Shown here: positions 46,412-64,000 of the stretch, piece by piece
Layout: each line of letters begins with the position of its first letter
Position numbering within the stretch: position 1 is the stretch's first letter
Origin: Branchiostoma floridae
Taxonomy: Eukaryota; Chordata; Leptocardii; Amphioxiformes; Branchiostomatidae
DNA: 64,000 bases
Assembly: GCF_000003815.2 (NCBI RefSeq)
Contig: NW_023365734.1
Location: forward strand, 111,647-175,646
Direction: 5' to 3'
Program-made: the position numbers and the translations under genes
Notes under the pieces: model-generated
What the model was told of the DNA's origin: nothing
Database searches by the model: none
Seen by the model: the letters and a program-made list of their open reading frames with translations, nothing else

Positions 46412-46980
46412 ACGTCGTCCAACGGAGCTGTCAATCATCCAAGCCTGACCAGAACGTACATGCCCAAATATAATGGCTAATGGAATAGGATAATCGTAAG
46501 GCATTATCCCACGTACCACTGGGGACCCCTATCACTTTAAACAGCATTATAGTGGGATTTAAGCATATAGAATCGGATAATCTCGGCTAATGTTTAGGAA
46601 ATGCTCTGCAAAGAACAATCGTTTAGAAGATACAACACGTTTACCACGTGTCACCATGTCCGATCACACAGTACGATAGTAACCTACCAGTTGTCAAAAG
46701 TCGTCCAACGTAACTGTCAATCATCCAAGTCTGACTAGAACGTACATGCGCAAATATAATGATTAATGGGGTAGGATAATCGCGAAGCATTATCCCACGT
46801 ACCACTGGGGCCCTCATCAGCTTAAGCAGCATTATAGTGGGGATTAAGCATATAAAATCGGATGATCTCGGCTAATGTTTAGGAAATGCTCTGCAAAGAA
46901 CAATTGTTTAGAAGATAAAACACGCTTACCACGTGTCACCACGCCCGGTCATACAGTGAGATAGTAACCTACCAGTTCCT
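46412..46980. repeat. 286-bp tandem duplication
   Basis: tcgtccaacg recurs at 46415 and 46701. The copies share ctgtcaatcatccaag, gcattatcccacgtaccact, gctaatgtttaggaaatgct and ccacgtgtcacca, with scattered substitutions. Non-coding. Confidence 0.8.
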
Positions 46981-49817
46981 ATACTGAAGGTGTGAAACTT
47001 CTTGCTGAGGATCTGTTGACATGGACTGTGATTTCCTGTATATGTCTGTGTGCACCTACTAGTAGGGAGTTAGATATCAGGGAGAGAGAATGTGTGAATG
47101 AGAGAGGAGAGAGAAAGAGAGTATGCGTGCGTGTGTGTAAACTTGCGTATGTTTGTGTTTGTGAGAGAGGGAAAAAGAGAGAGGTGAGATAGGGGAAGAA
47201 GGAGAGAGGAGGGAGAGGGGAGAGACACACAGAGAAAATAAAAGAATATGTTCTTGGCACCCGTCTGTCTCGGAAGACAATGGTAGGCGTTTTAAGGTGA
47301 ATGAGGGGTGTGCACTTCCTACTCCACCCTCTCGTCCACTGGCGCACTAAGTCCTACAGGGGCAACTGTGTGCAACGTGTAAGACGGCCCCAGCAGATGC
47401 AGGTTCGTTGTTTGGAGTATATAGTTAGAGAGAAATCGGCGATGAGAAGAAAGTGAGAAAAGGATTGAATCGAGGCCGGAGAGACACGAAGAAGGATGTG
47501 TGCTGCAAGGATCCATGGCAACAGTGCGTAAATGATATGGCATGATCTGAGGTGTGTGCCATGTTGAACTGCTATGCTCTAAGTGTCGATCCCCATACTT
47601 AAGGGATATATATCACAGTTAACGTGCCTTGTCAAGTAATCCATGCTCATCACATGATCGCCACAGGCAGTCAGCTACGTCATACAGACAGCGGTCTCCT
47701 GGTGGTTGGCATGGTAACGGTACAAACTCTGACATTTCTGTTGCTGTGGAACTAAGCAGTGTACATCCAGATAGGTGTCTGAGGATACGACTGTTCAAAA
47801 TATCTGAGAACGCTATTTAGGGAGCATTGTGATAATGACCCATATGTTAACAGTAAAAGGGACTGCTCTACATTGTCTACATTCAGTTGCATCAGTTGTG
47901 TCTACCAAAGTCTAAATTGTTCTGATGAATCATGGTTTTAACGCACGATAAGCCACGATAAAGCACTACATATGGAGCCAAAGTTTGATTCTTAGGATAA
48001 TGTTAAGTACAGTGCACTCCCGTTGATATTGAATTACAGTTTGTATGTTGGAATGAGCGTACTGGGTTATATACCACGTTCTAAGATAAGAGACAAAATG
48101 TTGTTGTAACTAACCATGGCATTTCCACGGAGCTACAAGAGTGGCGTACCATAACCTGCACGGTTTATTAATGGTTTCCTACATTCCGACATTGACTTAA
48201 TTTTCCACACCTATGCCCGCATTAATCAAATAATATATCCGCCCATCGGTGTAACACACCGGGTTCGCAGGCACGCGGCGGTTGCTTGTTATGTAACAAT
48301 TTACGATGACCTGCCACACGTAAGATCTGAAAATCTGACTTCAAGCGTTCTTTAAAACTACCACAATAACAGTAATTTAAAAGGAATAACAGTTCCTACT
48401 CAACAATAGAACCAAGGCGGAACTTTAAGCACCTCAGTTCTGCACTGATTAAACTTAAAGTCATACTTGTTGCTATTCTTTAGACATTTGCTTTGTCGTT
48501 TTTTGCGGGGCTGGAACGAGACACTAATGTTGCTGTCTAGTATATGTTAGAAAGTTTGTCTTTTTGTGCATTGCGAACATTCAGAACTTTATTTTGTTAG
48601 CATCTTTCAACGTCAAATCTTTACAGCAGTACACATCTCAGGGTTACAGTCGTTGGACGTTACCTTAAGAGACATATCTTATAACAGAATGTTCTAACTC
48701 TTTAAATACATACATGTACTGTCAGTCACATATCCTGACACAACTATGATCAACCAACGGGCTTTTCAGAATCAAATGTTTACTGGGTACACTTCAAGTC
48801 AGCAGCGAAAGAAGATACCTTTCCTGAACTTAATTGACATTCCTAGGACATCAGAACACTTGACGCAGAGAAGACCCTACCTTCAGGGTTGCACACCGTG
48901 CGTAGCGTGACAGTGCAACACGCCAGACACACTACATCATTACATAGGCATGTCATAACATCCGCAGTAACTGACAACAAGGGCAGTTGTAGAATAAGGT
49001 GTTAGGCCACTGTTACTCGATTGGGAAAAAAATCAGCGAAGAAAAGTACAGGGAAAGTACATCCAGGCCTGTATAAATATTCACCTTCCATAGAGACCGC
49101 CTGACCGATGTGCCTACTTGTTGGTGGTCCCTTGGATAATTTTCCACACTAAGTGTGATTTACACAAGCATTTTCATAATCCTGCATGCCTATAGTGACC
49201 ACCTGTCCATATAGAACAGATTTTATAGGTCCCCAAGTGGTCTCCTTGGGCGGGTTTGACTGTAATAGGCTACGTATACGTACGTAAAGGGCCATTTTGT
49301 GCAACATTGCTTCGCACAAGCTTGTCAAAACATTGAAAGAACCAAACAACGGGGGCGTCTTCAAAGTACGTCATTAGATCCGTGTCATTTAATCTGTCAA
49401 ACCCGGTTCAGAAAGAATGAACACCCTGCTGTACACCCGAGCAAATATTTGTGTTTTTGCTGGCCTGAAGCGTAGTTTGAGTAATTTTGCAGTAGAATGC
49501 ACCCTCTGTTTTAAACACCTACCCCCAAATCGTCCAACTCGACCTAAGACACAATGAAGCTTCGCGAATAAACAAGGAAATGTGAAAAATAAGTTTTAAA
49601 ACGAGCCACACAATCCCAACATTTCCCCATTCATGTGAAAGCCAGTGATTTAAATGAGAAGCTTCGAGGATTTAATTGAGGAATGGTAATTCTTAATACT
49701 GTAGGTTTCCCTGCATAGCTACACATACACATATGCCAATTGAAAGCATGCAGTACACATTTGTGACAGTGACAATGTATCTAGCGAACGACACAACATG
49801 AACTTACCTGTTTGCTA
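46981..49817. other. Intergenic
   Basis: Nothing recognised beyond the GA-rich tract at 47085. Confidence 0.55.
47085..47235. repeat. GA-rich low-complexity tract
   Basis: gagagagg-type purine tract with a short gtgtgt interruption, similar in nature to 23103-23250. Confidence 0.85.
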
Positions 49818-49880
49818 CAGGTGTGCAAGATGACCAGGTGTGACAGGTGAGTCTCAGGTGTTCCCAGGTGGCTTCAGGTG
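49818..49880. promoter_or_regulatory. Cluster of six CAGGTG E-boxes
   Basis: CAGGTG occurs six times in about 63 bases (caggtgtg, caggtgtg, caggtgag, caggtgtt, caggtggc, caggtgag), all in the same orientation with 9-14 base spacing. It could be a binding-site cluster for Snail/ZEB or bHLH factors, or a decayed short repeat. Confidence 0.35.
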
Positions 49881-51208
49881 AGCATCTTTATCCAACACGA
49901 GGTATCTTAAGCCGCTGTCCACCGCTCCGACTAGTCCTTAATAGCTGTCAATAAAACGTGCTAATCGAGAGAAAGTAGTGACTGGTGGCAAGGTGGGGAT
50001 GTGTCAAGGGGTTTTTGGTATCCTTATCAGGACAAAAGGCAGGAAAAATGTTAAGCTCATTCCCTAACAAGAAGTGGGAATGCAATTCGCTATCTTTTAA
50101 TGCAATTTTGTTTGTACAAAGTTGAACCAAAAGCAAAGTACATGACTATGACAATGTATCATGGGGTGGTTAAACGACATTGGGGTTTTGTAAACCCCTT
50201 TTATTACCGCCACCCGGTATCCGTGCGTGCGTAGCGACGGGGTCATAGGTCACCTGTGCGATAGTAAACCAATGAGACCAGAGATCAGCCGTGACGTCAA
50301 GCGCGCGCCCTCCCGGTGTGCGTAGATGATGATTAATGAGGAAATAACGTGTTGAGCGCTGTTTAAAATAGTCTCCTTAACAAAAGGGTCGTGTTCTGTT
50401 CAGGTAACTTAGATAAAGCGTTGTTAGCGTGAGTGAATGCCAAACAAAAATAACAGCAACATTTGGTAATAAATCTACCCAGGGAGGGACGGTGCTTACC
50501 GGAAGAGCGGGGCCGTATTTTGCACCAACACTCAGACTATGTTTACGGTAGTTGACCGCCAACAAACAGTAGAACAAAGCGCAGGTAAAACACACCTGTG
50601 TTCAATACAATCGCGCTATTAGTGGTGAGCAAGCCTCAATAAAAGTTGTATTGTTTCCGCTAGTAAAAACATAGATAAGGCGACAGGTAGAAAATACAAG
50701 AACGCCAGGTAAGCAAAAAGCTGGCATTTACTCAGCAATGGTCGCTTTATAAGGGGACAAAGTCTGTCGGGATAGAATTTGATCTTTCGACTTGTGATCC
50801 TTTGACGTGTGTTAAGAAGAAAGGTTCACTCAATTACTTTCAGACACAACAAATGATAGAATAAACTGTATCCCAGTTCAGAGGACAATGCAGCCACTTG
50901 CAAAGTAGATTACACCCTAAGTTGATGGGATATCTGTCAGAATGGCAATTAGCGATAACAAAGAGATAACAACAACAGCAAAGCGCTGCCGTTTATTCTT
51001 TTCCCTTAAAGGTACCTGTCCTTGGATCTACAACAGACTTAAGCATTGAAATCTGGATTACGCACTGCGTCTGGGAGGTAAAAGGTAGTTCTTTAGCCTT
51101 TTTGAGGCAGTAGGAGCAGTCGGTTGCAATTGTTACCTAACTTAACTGTGTCTTTAGCACTATATTGGAAGTTGGAGCCCATCCCTCTTCTTCCGCCGCC
51201 TTTTACCT

Positions 51209-51362
51209 CCCCAACCGAAGTCAGGTACTCATTCTTACACCTGGGTTCAGTAAAAAAAAGTCGTGGTAAGTCCCTTTCCCAAGGGCACAAAGTTGGTGCA
51301 TGAGAAGATTCGAACCCAGGACCTCTGGATTCTGGGACAATCACCCTGCCGTCACACAACAC
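51209..51362 (-). repeat. tRNA-derived SINE-like copy
   Basis: Read on the minus strand it has a tRNA-like head with a B-box-like gggttcgaatc and aatccagaggtcc before it, then a body ending with acccaggtgtaagaatgag and a tacctgacttcggttgg tail. The same body motif occurs at 20151-20195 and near 32780. Confidence 0.55.
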
Positions 51363-51914
51363 CTTGTGTACACGTAGGAAGTGCAATTTCCAGGCTGAAG
51401 ATTCATACTAGAACATTGATGACTAGTAGACTTAATTTTTCTCGGAATTTTTAGTGCTTTGCTCACATAAAGCCCATCCCATACTCTGCTTCCCTATAGT
51501 TAACTTTCTACGCGTGCCGTCTGTGGCCCCAGGCACGCGAGTTCCGTCGCACCAGTGACGCTATCACCACCGACCCGCTTCGCCTGAAGAATGCGCACCA
51601 AGAACCGTTCGCATTCCTCCTTTAAGTGCATTTGATCACCAGCGTCTTGAGTGTTTAAGTGTCTGGCTGACAGAATGGTTGGAGAGGAAGTGCTTTCACT
51701 TTTACCGATGCAGCTCACCAGTCGGGTCAGTGCTTGAGCCAGGTGTTGCGACAAATTTTCTTACTCTTTGTGTGTTTTGTCGTCTTCTAAGTCATACTTT
51801 TACGTATTAAGCAATATCTAAATCCTAAAAAAATCGGAAAAAATTACAAAACAGTGACGCAGCGAACGAATCCCGCAGTGACGCAAGCTCGACGCAAGTG
51901 CAGTGAGAGCGCAC

Positions 51915-51990
51915 CTTTAGAGTTAGGGTTAGGGCAAGGATTAGGGATAAGTTTGGGGTTAGGGTTACGACTTGGTTTAGGGCTAGAGTT
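51915..51990. repeat. Degenerate interstitial telomere-like repeat
   Basis: Copies of ttaggg and variants (gagttagggttagggc, gattagggataag, ggggttagggttacg, tttagggctag) fill about 75 bases. TTAGGG is the chordate telomere repeat; here it is internal and decayed. Confidence 0.6.
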
Positions 51991-52543
51991 GGGGTCAGCC
52001 TCCGCAGCGCGACCCCTCCTCGCAAAACCCGCCCAGACGCCTGCATAAAATGTAACAAAACCTACGAGTGTGACGAACCTTTCTCACTAAAGGTACACTC
52101 CAAACCCCAAGCATTGTTTGGAGCAGAAAATGGTAGGGGGATAAATTTGGCTTGACACCGGGACGACTCTCTCGGAGCGCGCTGATGCTGAACCGTTCGG
52201 CACGCAATAAGGCTGTTGGCGGCACATTCTGTCGGCGCTGTTCTGTTTGTTGCGGACTTGATAAGATCAAGGCGTTATTTGATGTTTGCATGCATTTTAA
52301 GGGTTTCACCATGCGTAGTTTGTTTTTCTGCAATTGAAATGGGAATATACATCAGAAAGAAGACTTTCTGGTAAGGACGCAACGATGTTCCTTACAGGCA
52401 TAAATAAAAAATCGACGATTTCATATCTCCGTAGATATAAGCAAGAAACATACAGTACCAAGAGGACTGTGAGGCTAAATAAGAGTTCTAAACTAGAACT
52501 ACGCGGCTCTTGATGTCTTACTGACGGAGCTGTGGTGCGAAAG

Positions 52544-52860
52544 ATGTCGGTTAGCTGAGGAATTAATCTCATATCCACTCTACTTTATACCAAACTCAGT
52601 GCCACCGTAAGGGATGAACGAGATAAAACTTTAGAAGACCGTAACACAGATGAAAGCATGCTCTTTTAAGTTTAAAATCCCGTGCGCTCAGCAACAGGTT
52701 GAAATGTCGGTTAGCTGAGGAATGAATTTCGAATCCACTGTAATTTATACCAAAGCACCGTACACCGTCAGGGGAAAACGCCCTTCCCTGGGTAATAGAC
52801 GTAATACAGACGAAAGCATGCTCTTTAAAATCCCGTGCGCTCAGCAACAAGTTGAAATGA
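52544..52860. repeat. 160-bp tandem duplication
   Basis: atgtcggttagctgaggaat at 52544 recurs at 52704. Both copies end with gaaagcatgctctt and aaatcccgtgcgctcagcaa. Confidence 0.8.
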
Positions 52861-54643
52861 AGCTCTATCCTTGATGCCTAACACCCACCGACAATACAAA
52901 CCCGCAGGCTAGGTTTGCGTCCTGCAAGTGGCAGATCTTATCTGTCCTTTAAGTCGTGCATTGTTCTCCTTGGCTCGTTCTGACACGGTTAGCGCCCGGC
53001 GTGCCTTCAAGGCTTGTTCTGGCCACTTAAGAAGTAATCTTCGGAGATCAGGCCGTTACTTAAATATATTACGTCTGGTCCTGGTGTTATTGTGAACACA
53101 AAACCGCAATTCACAGGCAATCTTTTAGGTAAAAATGACAAAAGACAGGATTAGACGAAAGTGGCTTTTGCAAAGACTTCTTGAAGGTAAGTAATTTTAG
53201 CGGATGAAGGCAAGATATCCATAGCTCAGGTGTTATTGTTACTGCATAAAACACACGCCGATAATAGTCTTAACGTAAATTACAGATGGAAACGGAAGCG
53301 ATGTTTATAGTGTTGCCAGACAGCAGACGAAATACAATTGTCGAGGTATTGTCTGTTACATTGCGTATGAATGTGTGTTTGAGTGTGTCACGATGGATGT
53401 ATAAATGTATGATATGTGGGTGGGCGGGCACGCGTATGCACTTACGAAAGAGATGGACAAATTAAAATTAACTTAATTTTAAGGAGCGATTCAACTGGAA
53501 GGTACTAGATAAAATCAACATATTGTATTTTGTTTAAGCTGTAAAAATTCCTGGATGTGTCAGTGCTGTTTTCATTCGCCCTTTACATACAACATTCAGA
53601 AAAAGTATCAAAACCTTCCATTCGACATTTTTCATGGTCATAGTAATAAACAGGACAAATATCTATTGTGAAGCATTTTCATAAAAATCGTGATTTCACA
53701 CATGAAACAAACTAAAACAGTAACCAATATGGTGAACTAATAATGACTACGTGAGGTACGAGAGGCTCTCGTTCCCAGAGCACCACAGCTGCCTCTCGCC
53801 TGGAGAGTGGTACACACTAAACGCTGACGTCACACAAAATTACGTAGAGAAGCACAGATAGTTTTAAAAACCTTTACAATACATAGATATAGAAAAATTA
53901 CAAACGCAATTAAATGCTAAAATCTTATCCTACATTTAAAAGGAAAAGGTGGAAATCTTGGCGAGCAAAGTGACCATTAAAAGGTAAGGTAAGGTCAAGG
54001 TCACTTTGAGTTGACCTTCGTTTTGGAATGTTCAATGCTAAATTACGAAATTGTAAATAAGTACCTCAGCCTTAGACAAGGATGTTTACATCTAGAACAT
54101 GTCAACATCAACAAGAACAACAACAAAACAGTAACATTTTGTCCGCACTTAAACATTGTAGATTGTGACTTATCTAAATAAAGCTAAAAACGGGCACATT
54201 TCGAGGTAAAATCGTGGAGTGTGTCGCGTCACTGCTCTTTGAGCCGTTTCCATGGTGACCACAGAACCTGATGATGAATGAAAAAGTCCTACTTCTGCTG
54301 CATGTTTTATGTACAAAATGATGACGTCACCACTTGATGACGATTCCGTTATCTGCGTATCTGTGAAGTACAAGGTCATAACCATTATGAATGTCACCAA
54401 TTACATATGTCCGTTGTCAGAAAACTACAACATCCACCTAACGTTAACTTGTTAATCATAAAACCGCAAAATATGTAACGTTAACTAAACTTTGTTTAAC
54501 ACTGTTGAATTTTGGGTACAGTTTTAGAAAATTTAAAGTTCAGTTTTAAAGAATATTCGGTACAATTTTGATCAAAATCCAACACAGGGCTAATTCATTC
54601 ATAATCCAGTGGCTACATAGTTATGACATGCAAAAAACACCGT

Positions 54644-54786
54644 TCAACCAGAAAAAAAAGAAGGAAAGTTGTTAGCAGCGCCCCCTACCCGTTTGTTGCA
54701 GTACGGCCCTCCCCTGCCCGGGCGGCAGTAGCACCGGTTGGGACCCACGCACCTTCCGCCGTACAGACATCTCCGCTTACACACCG
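54644..54786 (-). pseudogene. VWDE: Second copy of the VWDE terminal exon, probably an assembly duplicate
   Basis: This copy is offset from the 56584-56726 exon by exactly 1940 bases, with the same frame, stop and flanking sequence. It sits in a 1.84-kb block repeated on both sides of the 100-N gap. If the duplication were real, the array would need alternative terminal exons. A simple contig overlap is more likely. It should not be counted as an extra EGF module. Confidence 0.7.
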
Positions 54787-55296
54787 CTGGGGAGGGAAGA
54801 AAGGAATGAATAAATGAATGTATGAATAGATAAAAAATAAACATATAACATATATATATACACGAATGTTTATACCGTAGAACCAATAGTGTAAATGACA
54901 TGCCAGACCCGATATGTTGATTTATTCATACCTATAGATATCCATATATGTGTGTTTAGTTGTACAGTAACTGTAAGTAGTTGTTATACATGTAGACCTT
55001 ACGAAAGTCGCTGTCGTGTCAATAAAGATTTATGAATAACGGAAGATAACGCCAAGAGTTGCACAGTTGAAAACCTAGTTATCTACTTTTATGCATCACC
55101 CCTAAAAGTCGACAGAAAAGTAGACTGACTGGCATGATTCTTTGTACACCGTATACATATCCGTAGGCATAGTTGTAATTTCCTGTTACAAAGTCATGAT
55201 TTCTTTCGATGCCCTTGTACTCAAGGTAAGAGGTCAAAGCAAGGTAATAGGTCAAAGGTTGGTTATCATGCCTGTAGCGGCCTAGCCCTAGCTCCG

Positions 55297-55396
55297 NNNN
55301 NNNNNNNNNNNNNNNNNNNNNNNNNNNNNNNNNNNNNNNNNNNNNNNNNNNNNNNNNNNNNNNNNNNNNNNNNNNNNNNNNNNNNNNNNNNNNNNN
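55297..55396. other. Assembly gap (100 N)
   Basis: Exactly 100 N, the conventional size for a gap of unknown length. It separates the two copies of the repeated block. Confidence 0.99.
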
Positions 55397-56583
55397 GACA
55401 ATTAAAATTAACTTAATTTTAAGGAGCGATTCAACTGGAAGGTACTAGATAAAATCAACATATTGTATTTTGTTTAAGCTGTAAAAATTCCTGGATGTGT
55501 CAGTGCTGTTTTCATTCGCCCTTTACATACAACATTCAGAAAAAGTATCAAAACCTTCCATTCGACATTTTTCATGGTCATAGTAATAAACAGGACAAAT
55601 ATCTATTGTGAAGCATTTTCATAAAAATCGTGATTTCACACATGAAACAAACTAAAACAGTAACCAATATGGTGAACTAATAATGACTACGTGAGGTACG
55701 AGAGGCTCTCGTTCCCAGAGCACCACAGCTGCCTCTCGCCTGGAGAGTGGTACACACTAAACGCTGACGTCACACAAAATTACGTAGAGAAGCACAGATA
55801 GTTTTAAAAACCTTTACAATACATAGATATAGAAAAATTACAAACGCAATTAAATGCTAAAATCTTATCCTACATTTAAAAGGAAAAGGTGGAAATCTTG
55901 GCGAGCAAAGTGACCATTAAAAGGTAAGGTAAGGTCAAGGTCACTTTGAGTTGACCTTCGTTTTGGAATGTTCAATGCTAAATTACGAAATTGTAAATAA
56001 GTACCTCAGCCTTAGACAAGGATGTTTACATCTAGAACATGTCAACATCAACAAGAACAACAACAAAACAGTAACATTTTGTCCGCACTTAAACATTGTA
56101 GATTGTGACTTATCTAAATAAAGCTAAAAACGGGCACATTTCGAGGTAAAATCGTGGAGTGTGTCGCGTCACTGCTCTTTGAGCCGTTTCCATGGTGACC
56201 ACAGAACCTGATGATGAATGAAAAAGTCCTACTTCTGCTGCATGTTTTATGTACAAAATGATGACGTCACCACTTGATGACGATTCCGTTATCTGCGTAT
56301 CTGTGAAGTACAAGGTCATAACCATTATGAATGTCACCAATTACATATGTCCGTTGTCAGAAAACTACAACATCCACCTAACGTTAACTTGTTAATCATA
56401 AAACCGCAAAATATGTAACGTTAACTAAACTTTGTTTAACACTGTTGAATTTTGGGTACAGTTTTAGAAAATTTAAAGTTCAGTTTTAAAGAATATTCGG
56501 TACAATTTTGATCAAAATCCAACACAGGGCTAATTCATTCATAATCCAGTGGCTACATAGTTATGACATGCAAAAAACACCGT

Positions 56584-63909
<7,326 letters not shown>

Positions 63910-64000
63910 CTGAAACAGCGTTTACGTGTATGTAAGCACCGTGATACATAAAAACATGATGTGAACAGAAAAAGATCATTATTGCGACATCTAACAAACT

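Larger units (their letters stand above)
49881..53456. other. Intergenic downstream of VWDE
   Basis: Holds the SINE-like copy at 51209, the telomere-like tract and the 160-bp duplication. No coding exon recognised. Confidence 0.5.

Noticed and set aside
53457-55296. Real tandem duplication of the VWDE 3' end
   Set aside because: Near identity over 1.8 kb, a 100-N gap and corrupted sequence at the gap edge fit an assembly overlap better.

Overview
The window is animal nuclear DNA. Coding sequence is split into short exons with GT-AG introns, and the rest is dense in microsatellites, satellites, foldback MITEs and SINE-like repeats. Two genes have deuterostome relatives (a ZU5 plus death-domain protein like DTHD1, and VWDE). 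The MITE-rich, compact-intron landscape points to a lancelet (Branchiostoma-like) scaffold. That assignment is an inference. There are two assembly gaps, at 38326-38768 and 55297-55396.

Layout. 1-10.0 kb is non-coding, with MITE-like and tandem repeats. 10.0-18.7 kb holds a plus-strand gene of 12 reconstructed exons encoding about 850 residues: an acidic N-terminus, ZU5-type regions and a C-terminal death domain. It is preceded by a 152-bp tandem array made of copies of the start of its first recognised exon. 18.6-24.6 kb holds a minus-strand gene of five coding exons (442 residues) that I do not recognise. The two genes are tail to tail. 24.6-53.4 kb is about 29 kb almost without recognisable coding sequence. 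It holds three copies of one foldback MITE, a decayed LINE, SINE-like copies, a 115-bp and a 141-bp satellite, RFX X-box-like sites, a cluster of six CAGGTG E-boxes, one orphan exon-like ORF and two promoter-like spots. 53.4-64.0 kb holds the 3' part of VWDE on the minus strand: a Cys-rich module, a cadherin-like module, four EGF modules, then nine tandem short EGF modules ending at a stop codon. The gene continues beyond the window's right edge.

Reconstruction quality. The exon chains were joined by eye from splice sites and reading phase. All three chains keep one open frame and sum to a multiple of three (2553, 1329 and 1938 nt), which is strong internal support. The last VWDE exon is present twice, inside a near-exact 1.84-kb repeat that flanks the 100-N gap. 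This looks like unmerged contig ends, not a real duplication.

I found no operon-like or defence-like system. The more unusual points are the exon-start tandem array, a 34-bp duplication that doubles a VWDE splice donor, a relic EGF exon in a VWDE intron, a foldback transposon with TA target sites in another VWDE intron, and the two adjacent satellites.
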